Source: Pseudomonas sp. 10-1B (lineage in GTDB: Bacteria; Pseudomonadota; Gammaproteobacteria; Pseudomonadales; Pseudomonadaceae). From it: 64,000 nucleotides of DNA. A model generated the notes under the pieces. That model saw only the letters and a program-made list of their open reading frames with translations, ran no database searches and was not told the DNA's origin. The translations under genes and the position numbers were made by a program. The stretch covers positions 186,001-250,000 of the forward strand of contig NZ_JYKS01000001.1 in NCBI RefSeq assembly GCF_000935045.1, written 5' to 3'. This document shows positions 43,020 through 50,637 of this stretch, piece after piece. The number at the start of each line of letters is the position of its first letter. The stretch's first letter is position 1.

Positions 43020-43345
43020 GGCCGCTGTGCAGCCCATCGCAGGCAAGCCAGCTCCCACAGATACCGCGCAGATCTCAAGCTTTGCGCAGTCCCTGTGGGA
43101 GCCCATCGCCGGCCAGCTCCTACAGGTACCGCGCAGATCTCAAGCTTTGCGCAGCCCCTGTGGGAGCCCATCGCCGGCAAGCCAGCTCCCACAGGTACCG
43201 CGCAGATCTCAAGCTTTGCGCAGTCCCTGTGGGAGCCCATCGCCGGCAAGCCAGCTCCCACAGGTACCGCGCAGACCTCAAGCCTTGCGCAGTTCCTGTG
43301 GGAGCTGGCTTGCCAGCGATGGGCCGCACAGCGGCCCCAAATGGC
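43020..43345. repeat. tandem repeat array of REP type 2, about 67-base period
   Basis: The segment CCCATCGCCGGCAAGCCAGC recurs at 43033, 43102, 43167 and 43236 (first copies with small differences), each followed by CCGCGCAGATCTCAAGCTTTG. Periods are 69, 65 and 69 bases. The array ends in an inverted half unit (CTGGCTTGCCAGCGATGGGC) that lies inside the 3' end of the FNR-type gene. Confidence 0.85.
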
Positions 43346-44144
43346 GCTTACCCACGGTTCTTGCGCTATCGCCATAGCCTTGTTCGAGTGCCACCAGCGC
43401 GGGCATGTCGAGAATCTCCACGAGCCTGCCACGTAGGCTGACGATGCCTAGCGTACGCAAGCGGGCGACTGAGCGGCACACGGTTTCCAGCCTTAATCCC
43501 AGGTATGAGGCCATGTCTTCGCGGGACATGCGCAGCATGAAGCCATGGGCAGAATAGCCGCGGCTGACAAAGCGCCTGGACAAGCCCAGCAGGAAGTTGG
43601 CCAGGCGCTCCTCGGCGGTGAGGTTGCAGAGCATCAGCACGCGTTCATGCTGGCGAACGATTTCCTTGCTCATCAAGCGATTCAGGCTTTGCTGCAAGAC
43701 AGGAAAGTCATGCGCCAGGGCTTGTAGCCGGCGATAGGGGACAGGACAGACCTCACTGTCTTCCAGGGCAATGGCGTCGCACACATGACGCTCGGTGGCG
43801 ATGGCATCGAGCCCCAGCACATCGCCCGACATCCAGAAGTTGATCACCACGCCTTGGCCTTCAGCCGTATTGAGGCTGGTTTTGAAGCTGCCGCAATGAA
43901 CGGCATACAGCGTGGTCAGTGGGTCGTTGGCGTTGAACAGCGCCGCGCCTTTGCGAACGCGCATGCGCGGGCCGATAAGCGCGCCCAGGCAACTGTTGTC
44001 GTGTATGGGCAACCCGGTGGGCAAGCACAGGCCGCTGACACGACAGTCTTGGCAAAGGGTTGCCAAGGGCTTCAGATGAATCGGGTTTCCCGAGCACGAC
44101 GGTACCGGCTGGTCGAAGAGGGTGACTTTCAGTTGATCGGGCAT
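43278..44144 (-). CDS. FNR/Anr-family oxygen-sensing regulator (FnrB-like)
   Basis: A 288-residue CRP/FNR regulator. The iron-sulfur ligands of FNR are present: Cys31, Cys34 and Cys40 (CQDC then VSGLC) and Cys122. A cyclic-nucleotide-like domain (about 55-165) and a winged helix-turn-helix with EDMASYLGLRLETVCRSVARL in two parts follow. Loss of the cluster in air should inactivate it. The last 22 codons are read from the REP array, giving an unusual C-terminal tail. It lies 48 bases downstream of the alcohol dehydrogenase gene and is probably cotranscribed with it. It likely acts on the Anr boxes nearby. Confidence 0.87.
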   Translation of the reverse strand: MPDQLKVTLFDQPVPSCSGNPIHLKPLATLCQDCRVSGLCLPTGLPIHDNSCLGALIGPRMRVRKGAALFNANDPLTTLYAVHCGSFKTSLNTAEGQGVVINFWMSGDVLGLDAIATERHVCDAIALEDSEVCPVPYRRLQALAHDFPVLQQSLNRLMSKEIVRQHERVLMLCNLTAEERLANFLLGLSRRFVSRGYSAHGFMLRMSREDMASYLGLRLETVCRSVARLRTLGIVSLRGRLVEILDMPALVALEQGYGDSARTVGKRHLGPLCGPSLASQLPQELRKA

Positions 44145-44192
44145 CTTCAGGCCTCTCGATGCAAAGCGAAGGCATCCCTGCTGGCAGCGGAC

Positions 44193-45266
44193 TCAGGGGG
44201 TGATCGCTACTTTCATCACCCCGTCGCGCTGGTTGGCGAACAACGCGTAGGCGGCTTCGATGTCATCGAGCCGAAACCTGTGGGTGACCAAGGGCGAAAC
44301 GTCCACCCGGCCACTGGCGACGACCTCCATCAGCCGACGCATGCGCTCCTTGCCGCCCGGGCAAAGGGTAGTCACGATGCGGTAATCGCCCAGGCCGGCG
44401 GCGAACGCACCCAGGGGGATGCTGAGGTCGGCGCTGTACACGCCCAGGCTCGACAAGGTGCCGCCCGGGCGCAGCACGCGCAGTGCCGATTCGAAGGTGG
44501 CCTGGGTGCCCAGGGCTTCAATCGCCACATCCACGCCGCGGCCATCGGTGAGCGCCATGATCTGCTCCACCACGTTGCCCTGTTTGAAGTCGACCACGTA
44601 GTCGGCGCCAAGCCGGCGGGCAACGCTGATTCGCGCTGCAACCGTGTCGACGCCGATGATGGTGGTCGCGCCCAACATTCTGGCACCGGCGATGGCGCAC
44701 AGGCCGATCGGCCCCAGGGCAAACACGGCCACCGTGTCACCGACGGTCACACCGCCCCGTTCCGCGCCGGAAAAGCCGGTGGACATGATGTCGGGACACA
44801 TCAGCACCTGCTCGTCAGTGAGCCGGTCGGGAATAGGGGAGAGGTTGGCCATGGCGTCCGGCACCCGAACGTATTCGGCCTGGCAGCCATCGATGACATT
44901 GCCTAGCTTCCAGCCACCGATGGCCTTGAAACCATGCAGGGTGCCGGCGCCGTCCTGGGAGGCGCAGCCACACAGGCAGGCATTGCTGTGGCCGCTGGGC
45001 GTGATGGCGCCGGCGATCACCCGTTGCCCTTCATGAAAACCCTGGACCTGCGAGCCCAGTTTCTCGATCACGCCCACAGGTTCATGGCCCACGGTCAGGC
45101 CTTTGGCCACTGGGTATTCGCCCCGCAGGATATGCACATCGGTGCCGCAGATCGTTGTAGTGGTGATGCGAATCAATGCATCCAGTGGCCCGATGTCAGG
45201 GACCGGTTTGTCATCCAGCACGATGCGATTCTTGTCGACAAAAACCGCCGCTTTCATGAGTGCCAT
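44193..45266 (-). CDS. zinc-dependent alcohol dehydrogenase
   Basis: A 357-residue medium-chain dehydrogenase. Catalytic zinc ligands are in TTTTICGTDVHILRGEYP (Cys) and GLTVGHEPVGVIEKLG (His, Glu). The nucleotide-binding motif ALGPIGLCAIAGARMLGA is clear. The usual structural-zinc Cys cluster is shortened (NACLCGCASQ), as in isopropanol-dehydrogenase-like enzymes. GGAGG precedes the ATG at 45266. It is divergent from a Usp gene across two perfect Anr boxes and leads into the FNR-type gene, so it is probably a fermentative, low-oxygen enzyme. Confidence 0.88.
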   Translation of the reverse strand: MALMKAAVFVDKNRIVLDDKPVPDIGPLDALIRITTTTICGTDVHILRGEYPVAKGLTVGHEPVGVIEKLGSQVQGFHEGQRVIAGAITPSGHSNACLCGCASQDGAGTLHGFKAIGGWKLGNVIDGCQAEYVRVPDAMANLSPIPDRLTDEQVLMCPDIMSTGFSGAERGGVTVGDTVAVFALGPIGLCAIAGARMLGATTIIGVDTVAARISVARRLGADYVVDFKQGNVVEQIMALTDGRGVDVAIEALGTQATFESALRVLRPGGTLSSLGVYSADLSIPLGAFAAGLGDYRIVTTLCPGGKERMRRLMEVVASGRVDVSPLVTHRFRLDDIEAAYALFANQRDGVMKVAITP

Positions 45267-45336
45267 GGCATGCCTCCGGGGCATTGCGTGGTGGTGGTTG
45301 ATTCAGGCTAGCGTGCGCTGGAAATACGTCGAAGCG

Positions 45337-45350
45337 TTGATCCGCATCAA
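45337..45350. promoter_or_regulatory. Anr/FNR box TTGATCCGCATCAA
   Basis: A perfect TTGAT-N4-ATCAA box in the divergent region between the alcohol dehydrogenase and Usp genes, 71 bases from the dehydrogenase start. Confidence 0.85.
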
Positions 45351-45395
45351 CTTTACGCGCCATTTGCGTGGCCGTTCGTCTGCCGAGCGCTGCAG

Positions 45396-45409
45396 TTGAT
45401 AAACATCAA
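45396..45409. promoter_or_regulatory. Anr/FNR box TTGATAAACATCAA
   Basis: A second perfect Anr box, 60 bases before the Usp start and 59 bases from the first box. One box for each direction of the divergent pair is the simplest reading. Confidence 0.85.
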
Positions 45410-45468
45410 GTTCGGCAGTCGCTGATGGCCGATGATCGAAGCACGCTTGCAAACCGTAGAGGTGTGCC

Positions 45469-46395
45469 ATGGACAACCCGCAAAGACTCCTGCTTCTCGC
45501 GTCCCCCCTGATGCGCCGTACCCCGGTCTACGACCGCGCCGCAGCGCTGGCCAAGGCCAAGGGCATGGCGTTGCACATCGTTGCCTTCGACTACCTCGAG
45601 GGGCTCGCCACGGCGGGCCTGGTCAATGACCAGGCTCTGGCGGTCATGCGTGACGGGTACGTTCAGCAGCACCGTGAGTGGCTGGAAACCCAGGCGCTGT
45701 CGATGCGGCGCAATGGTGTGACGGTTACCACCGAAGTGGTGTGGGTGCAGCATCCGCTGGATGAGGTCCTGGTACACCTGCGCGAGCAGCCGTTCGCCAT
45801 GCTGATCAAGGCATTCGAGCATGAACCCTGGTGGATGCGCGCCATGTTCACGTCGCTGGACATCCAGCTGTTGCGGGAAACCCGCATACCCCTGCACCTG
45901 GTACACAAGGCCAGCAATGCGTTGCCGCGCAAGATACTCGCGGCCGTGGACCTGTCCCGCCCCGAAGACCAGTATGAGGGGTTCAACGACCAGATCATCA
46001 GCGAAGCGCTGAAACTGGCGCTGCAATGCAATGCCCAGATCGAATTGTTGTACGTCTACGACCTGGGCTCCATGTATCTGGACGCGGGAGGCAGCCGGGA
46101 ACACTCGTTCCTGTTCGATTCGAACCTTGCCCAGACGCTTCACGACGTTCAGAGCAATGCCTTCCAGACGCTTGCCGAGCGCAACGGGATCGCCATCGAG
46201 CATCGCCATATGCGAGTAGGGGACCCAGCCAAGGTCCTGGCGCTGTTCATGGAGCACAACGATATCGATGTGTTGGTCATGGGCAGCTATCACCACCGTG
46301 GCATTGGCTGGTTCATCGGCAGCACCGCGGAGCGGGTGATGCATCGGTTGAGCAGCAGCGTGCTGGTGATTTCGCCCGAGCGTTCCCAGGGCTGA
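45469..46395 (+). CDS. universal stress protein, two UspA domains
   Basis: A 308-residue tandem UspA protein. The second domain ends with the nucleotide-binding-like pattern VMGSYHHRGIGWFIGSTAERVMH in two parts. It is of UspE-like layout and differs from the Usp at 39395. AGAGG lies before the ATG. A perfect Anr box 60 bases upstream predicts induction at low oxygen. It is followed by a REP array that fills the gap to the convergent acetyltransferase gene. Confidence 0.88.
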   Translation: MDNPQRLLLLASPLMRRTPVYDRAAALAKAKGMALHIVAFDYLEGLATAGLVNDQALAVMRDGYVQQHREWLETQALSMRRNGVTVTTEVVWVQHPLDEVLVHLREQPFAMLIKAFEHEPWWMRAMFTSLDIQLLRETRIPLHLVHKASNALPRKILAAVDLSRPEDQYEGFNDQIISEALKLALQCNAQIELLYVYDLGSMYLDAGGSREHSFLFDSNLAQTLHDVQSNAFQTLAERNGIAIEHRHMRVGDPAKVLALFMEHNDIDVLVMGSYHHRGIGWFIGSTAERVMHRLSSSVLVISPERSQG

Positions 46396-46487
46396 GATGC
46401 AAGGCCCGAAGGGGCAATGCCAGTCAATTGGTAGTGCATCGGGCTGGGAAGTGCACGCCGTGGCATTTGCATCACCTGGCCGAGCGC

Positions 46488-46850
46488 CGCCCGCGAACAC
46501 CGGCAAAGCCGGTGCCATCCACCGCGCTGGATTCTTCGCGGGCAAGCCCGCTCCTACACAGGTACTGTGCAGGCTTCGGGCTCACGCTACCCGTGTAGGA
46601 GCGGCTTTAGCCGCGAACACCGGCAAAGCCGGTGCCATCCATCGCGTTGGATTCTTCGCGGGCAAGCCCGCTCCTGCACAGGTACTGCGCAGGCTTCGGG
46701 CTCACGCTATCCGTGTAGGAGCGGCTTTAGCCGCGAACACCGGCAAAGCCGGTGCCATCCATCGCGTTGGATTCTTCGCGGGCAAGCCCGCTCCTACACA
46801 GATACTGCGCAGGCTTTGGGCTCACGCCTGTGGGAGCGGCTTTAGCCGCG
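46488..46850. repeat. tandem REP array (three units)
   Basis: The minor hairpin GCGAACACCGGCAAAGCCGG starts at 46493, 46613 and 46733, an exact 120-base period, with a partial fourth unit to 46850. Units are closely related to those at 15998-16407 but with CTCCTACA in place of CTCCCACA. Nothing else is seen in this 486-base gap. Confidence 0.9.
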
Positions 46851-46881
46851 CGGGCAGCGCTCGATTTGCGCACTCCCTCTT

Positions 46882-47430
46882 TCAGGTGCGCAGGTCAAGT
46901 TCGTGAAGAATCTCACTGACATCGCCACCCAGGTAGCGTGAGGTGAACCCCAGCGCCTTGGTCAGCCGGTGCATGGCGTAGTTGTTCGCCAGGTCCCTGG
47001 AGGTCATGCAGTGATAGCCATTGCGCCTGGCGGCTGCGATCAGGTGTTGCAGCAGTAGCTTGCCCAGCCCCTTGCGTTGCCAATCTTCGCTCACTGCCAC
47101 CGCGCATTCGCAATGCTGGCTGCCGGGCACCCCGGCATAGCGGCTGATCCCGACCTGCCGCAGCTGGCCGTCTTGATGGGCAAGCGCCACATAGGCCATG
47201 CGTTGTTGATAATCCACCGGCATCAGCTGCACATCCAGGTTCGGTAAGCCGCCACTGAGCCCGGCGATGAAGCGGAAGCGCCGGGCCTCATAGGCGATCG
47301 TGCTCAGGAAGCGCTTGTCCCTCTCGTGGTCTTCCTCACGCAGCGGGCGGATCAGTACCGCAGAGCCGTCCGCAAGGTTCTCTATCCAATGCTCGCCCGC
47401 GCTTGGCTGTTCAGTTCGCTGCCCGTTCAT
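46882..47430 (-). CDS. GNAT-family acetyltransferase
   Basis: A 182-residue acetyltransferase. The acetyl-CoA-binding loop is visible as EDWQRKGLGKLLLQHLIAAA, and the N-terminal part reads ENLADGSAVLIRPLREEDHE. It is paralogous to the protein at 49975-50544 (shared layout GEHWIE at the start, a Q-x2-G-x-G/A loop and a DLAK/RLTKALGF-type end). A GGGAGG site precedes the ATG. It is divergent from the third Usp gene across two imperfect Anr boxes. Substrate unknown; small acetyltransferases of this low-oxygen cluster may act on proteins. Confidence 0.85.
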   Translation of the reverse strand: MNGQRTEQPSAGEHWIENLADGSAVLIRPLREEDHERDKRFLSTIAYEARRFRFIAGLSGGLPNLDVQLMPVDYQQRMAYVALAHQDGQLRQVGISRYAGVPGSQHCECAVAVSEDWQRKGLGKLLLQHLIAAARRNGYHCMTSRDLANNYAMHRLTKALGFTSRYLGGDVSEILHELDLRT

Positions 47431-47495
47431 GTCGCCTCCCGATTACCCGGTCGATGCTATATGCAGCCGTTTTACCGTGGCGGGCCGGTTCGATT

Positions 47496-47509
47496 CTGAC
47501 AATCGTCAA
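47496..47509. promoter_or_regulatory. near-consensus Anr box CTGACAATCGTCAA
   Basis: Differs from TTGAT-N4-ATCAA at three positions but keeps the dyad. Located 66 bases from the acetyltransferase start in the divergent region. Confidence 0.45.
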
Positions 47510-47532
47510 GTTCATGCACGGATGGCGGTTTT

Positions 47533-47546
47533 CTGATCTGCATCAA
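47533..47546. promoter_or_regulatory. near-consensus Anr box CTGATCTGCATCAA
   Basis: One mismatch from a perfect Anr box. Located 71 bases before the third Usp gene. Confidence 0.7.
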
Positions 47547-47616
47547 GCGGCAAGGGGCCGGACTTCCGAAGATCGTCTACATCATCACGCCCACCGCGCA
47601 AGCCTGGAGGCTCACC

Positions 47617-48543
47617 ATGGGGCAATATCGACAACTGCTGGTGCTACTCACCGACGCCGATCGGCATTCGGCTGCCCTGCGCAGGGCCCTTGCCCTGGCG
47701 CATGTCAGCGGTGCCAGCGTGCATGTGCTGGGGGTGTTCGAACCTTCGGAGGAACACCTTCTGCGCGAAGAACGGCTGAACGAGGCCGATATCAAGCGCC
47801 AGTTCGCGCAATACCGCGAGCGGCTCGCGGGACTACTCGAGCGGCATCGCGGCAACGGCATCTCGCTGACGGTCGATAGCCTGAGTGCAGACGACATTCG
47901 CCGCCAGGCCATCGACTACATCAGCGAACTGCAGCCAGATATGGTCATCAAGGACAGCGAAGTGGTACCGGCCCTGACGCGACTGTTCGGTACACCACTG
48001 GATTGTGCGCTGATGCGCGGGTTCAACGGGGTCACGCACTTCGTGCCAGCGACGGCGGTGGCGTTGCCCAAGCGCATCCTGGTCGCCGTGGACACCTCAC
48101 CCAGCGATGCTCCAGGCGCCCAGGCGCTGTTCAATCGCGGGCTTGTTCGGACTGCGCAAGCGCTGGCGCTGCAATGCGACGGGCAACTGCATTTGCTCTC
48201 GGCCTACAGCCTGAGCGGGATGTTCGCCGCGGACATGAACGTCAGCCAGGCATGCATCGATGAGATGCGTGACGCCCTCCAGGCGCCTTTCGATGCCTTG
48301 GCAGAGGCCGAAGGCGTACCGCTCGATTGCCGGCATTTCGAGGAAGGTGGCCCGGTGCAGGTGCTTCGTCAGCAGGTGGCGGCGCTGGACATTGACGTAG
48401 TGGTCATGGGCGTCGTGCAGCTCAAGGGGCTGAACAAGCTGCTGGGCGATACTACCGAGCGCATCGTCAGCCGCCCGCCCTGCAGCGTCCTGACAGTACA
48501 CCCCCATGTGATCGAAACCTGGGAGCCGCAGCCATGCAACTGA
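47617..48543 (+). CDS. universal stress protein, two UspA domains
   Basis: A 308-residue tandem UspA protein. It has the UspE-like arrangement (first domain starting QYRQLLVLLTDADRHSAALR, second ending GVVQLKGLNKLLGDTTERIV). GGAGG precedes the ATG. Its stop overlaps the start of the beta-CASP gene by 10 bases, so they are cotranscribed. A near-consensus Anr box lies upstream. Confidence 0.88.
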   Translation: MGQYRQLLVLLTDADRHSAALRRALALAHVSGASVHVLGVFEPSEEHLLREERLNEADIKRQFAQYRERLAGLLERHRGNGISLTVDSLSADDIRRQAIDYISELQPDMVIKDSEVVPALTRLFGTPLDCALMRGFNGVTHFVPATAVALPKRILVAVDTSPSDAPGAQALFNRGLVRTAQALALQCDGQLHLLSAYSLSGMFAADMNVSQACIDEMRDALQAPFDALAEAEGVPLDCRHFEEGGPVQVLRQQVAALDIDVVVMGVVQLKGLNKLLGDTTERIVSRPPCSVLTVHPHVIETWEPQPCN

Positions 48544-49901
48544 CCTTCCTTGGCGGTACCGGCACCGTGACCGGCAGCAAGTTCCTGCTGACCCGTGATA
48601 CTACCCGGGTATTGATCGACTGCGGGTTGTTCCAGGGTTACAAGCAACTGCGCCTGCGAAACTGGCAACCGTTGCCCGCGTCACTGCGTGCCCTCGATGC
48701 CGTGGTACTGACCCATGCCCATCTTGACCACAGTGGGTACCTTCCGGTACTGGCACGGGAAGGCTACGCAGGGCCGATCTATGCAACCCCGGCGACCTGT
48801 GCCCTGGCCGAGATCCTCCTGCTCGACAGCGCCCGGTTGCAGGAAGAGCAGGCTGCACATGCCAATCGGCATGGCTATTCCAAGCATTCGCCTGCATGTC
48901 CGCTTTATACCGAAGAGGATGCAAAACGGGCGCTGGCGCTGTTTCGCCCTGTGGAGTTGCATCGCACTACGCCGATTGCAGCGGGCATGGACCTGCTGAT
49001 GCGCACGGCCGGGCACATACTGGGTGCCGCGACGGTACAGATCAGGGCCGATGGCCAGACCTTGCTTTTTTCGGGCGACCTGGGGCGTCCGCAAGATCCG
49101 ATCATGCGCGCGCCTGAACTGGTCGGCACGGCGGATGTGCTGCTGGTGGAGTCCACCTATGGAGATCGCACGCACCCTGTAGAACTGCCTGAGCAGTTTC
49201 TGGCCCGGGTCATCAACCAGACACTCCTGCGCCATGGCATCACCTTGGTGCCATCCTTCGCCGTAGGCCGTGCCCAGCTATTGATGTACTACCTGTACAA
49301 GCTCAAGCGCGACGGGTTGATACCGGACATTCCGGTCTACCTCAACAGCCCGATGGCCACCGATGCCACCACCCTCTACCAGCGGTTCAGCAGTGAGCAT
49401 CGCCTGACACAGGCGGAATGCGCTGCGATGTGCAGGGGCACGCATATCATCCGCTCGGTCGATGAATCCAGGCACCTGGACCAGTTGCGTGAGCCGGCGG
49501 TGATCATCGCCGCCAGTGGCATGGCGACCGGTGGGCGGGTATTGCACCACCTCAAGGCGCTGGCACCCAACCCACGTAACAGCATCCTTTTTTCCGGCTT
49601 TCAGGCTGGCGGCACACGCGGTGCCGATATAGTCGCCGGTGCGCGTAGTGTGCGCCTGCATGGCGAAGATGTGCCCATCCGGGCGCAGGTGCATGCCATG
49701 GAGAACCTTTCTGCACACGCCGATGCCGATGAAATCATGGAGTGGTTGCGCGGGTTCACCCGACCGCCACGTCAGACCTATGTCATTCATGGCGAACCAC
49801 ACGCAGCCGACACCTTGCGGCGGCGGATCAGCATTGAACTCGGTTGGCAGGTTTGCGTACCTGAGTATCAGGAAACCGTGGCCATAGACGCTGTACGCTA
49901 G
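48534..49901 (+). CDS. metallo-beta-lactamase/beta-CASP RNA-hydrolase-like protein
   Basis: A 455-residue protein of the RNA-processing metallo-beta-lactamase group. The zinc motif THAHLDHSGYLP is near residue 61, a second ligand region is FSGDLGRPQDPI, a beta-CASP domain spans about 235-360 and an RMMBL end motif with GMATGGRVLHHLKALAPNPR and HAMENLSAHADADE is clear. Relatives cleave RNA (CPSF73-like). Homologues sit in low-oxygen Usp clusters of Pseudomonas. It overlaps the Usp gene and is followed by a dispersed palindrome. Confidence 0.87.
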   Translation: MQLTFLGGTGTVTGSKFLLTRDTTRVLIDCGLFQGYKQLRLRNWQPLPASLRALDAVVLTHAHLDHSGYLPVLAREGYAGPIYATPATCALAEILLLDSARLQEEQAAHANRHGYSKHSPACPLYTEEDAKRALALFRPVELHRTTPIAAGMDLLMRTAGHILGAATVQIRADGQTLLFSGDLGRPQDPIMRAPELVGTADVLLVESTYGDRTHPVELPEQFLARVINQTLLRHGITLVPSFAVGRAQLLMYYLYKLKRDGLIPDIPVYLNSPMATDATTLYQRFSSEHRLTQAECAAMCRGTHIIRSVDESRHLDQLREPAVIIAASGMATGGRVLHHLKALAPNPRNSILFSGFQAGGTRGADIVAGARSVRLHGEDVPIRAQVHAMENLSAHADADEIMEWLRGFTRPPRQTYVIHGEPHAADTLRRRISIELGWQVCVPEYQETVAIDAVR

Positions 49902-49907
49902 GGTGGG

Positions 49908-49953
49908 ACGTAGATCGAGCGCCGCGCGGGCGGCGCTCGATCTGACAGGCGCT
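49908..49953. repeat. dispersed palindromic repeat, copy 2, probable transcript end
   Basis: AGATCGAGCGCCG at 49912-49924 and CGGCGCTCGATCT at 49931-49943 form a perfect 13-bp stem. The flank GATCTGACAGGCGC is the reverse complement of the copy at 41620. It lies between the convergent beta-CASP and acetyltransferase genes; no T-run follows. Confidence 0.75.
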
Positions 49954-49974
49954 GACACATTCTCCAAACACCGC

Positions 49975-50544
49975 TCAGGTCAGCGCGAGGCGATGAATGA
50001 CCTGGGCTGGGTCATCCGGGTCGGTGGCCGTGGTGAACCCTGCCGCCTTGGCCAGGTCGCGCATCGCCTGGTTGGCTGCGGAGTCGATCGAATACATCTG
50101 CCGGAAGCCCTTGGCCCGTGCATGGTCGGTCAAGTGCTTGAGGAGCAAGCGGCCAAGGCCATGATGCTGCCAGCTGTCGAGGACCGTGACAGCACATTCG
50201 CACTCATCCTTGCCCGCGCACGCGGCGTAACGGGAAATACCCACCTCCTGCAGTTCACCATCCACATGGGCAAGGGCGACGAAGGCAGCCTGTCGGTCCT
50301 GATCGACCGTCATCAGTTGGTCGAGCATCGCCTCACCCGGTTCCTTCAGTTGGCACAGGAAGCGAAAGTGCCGCGACTCTGGTGACAGGCGCTCGATGAA
50401 GGCCTTTTCGCGCTGTCGATCCTTGGCCTGCAAGGGCCTGATCAGTACATGAGTGCCATTATCGAGTGCTTCGATCCAATGCTCACCCGAAGGCACTGGA
50501 AACGAGGGAGCGGCGCTTTGGTGGGTCGTATCGGCGGGAGCCAT
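49975..50544 (-). CDS. GNAT-family acetyltransferase
   Basis: A 189-residue acetyltransferase, paralogue of the one at 46882. The acetyl-CoA loop reads DSWQHHGLGRLLLKHLTDHA, preceded by GISRYAACAGKDECECAV. GAGGAA precedes the ATG at 50544. An Anr-like box (TTGATAGTTGTCAA) lies 67 bases upstream, so it probably belongs to the same low-oxygen regulon. It is convergent with the beta-CASP gene. Confidence 0.85.
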   Translation of the reverse strand: MAPADTTHQSAAPSFPVPSGEHWIEALDNGTHVLIRPLQAKDRQREKAFIERLSPESRHFRFLCQLKEPGEAMLDQLMTVDQDRQAAFVALAHVDGELQEVGISRYAACAGKDECECAVTVLDSWQHHGLGRLLLKHLTDHARAKGFRQMYSIDSAANQAMRDLAKAAGFTTATDPDDPAQVIHRLALT

Positions 50545-50610
50545 GGCAGTTTCCTCACATATCGCAACGGAGAATGGAGGTTCAGTTTCAGCGCGCAGCC
50601 CCTGGCTGAC

Positions 50611-50624
50611 TTGATAGTTGTCAA
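50611..50624. promoter_or_regulatory. near-consensus Anr box TTGATAGTTGTCAA
   Basis: One mismatch from TTGAT-N4-ATCAA, placed 67 bases upstream of the second acetyltransferase gene (read leftward). Confidence 0.65.
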
Positions 50625-50637
50625 TTGCTCGGTTTCT

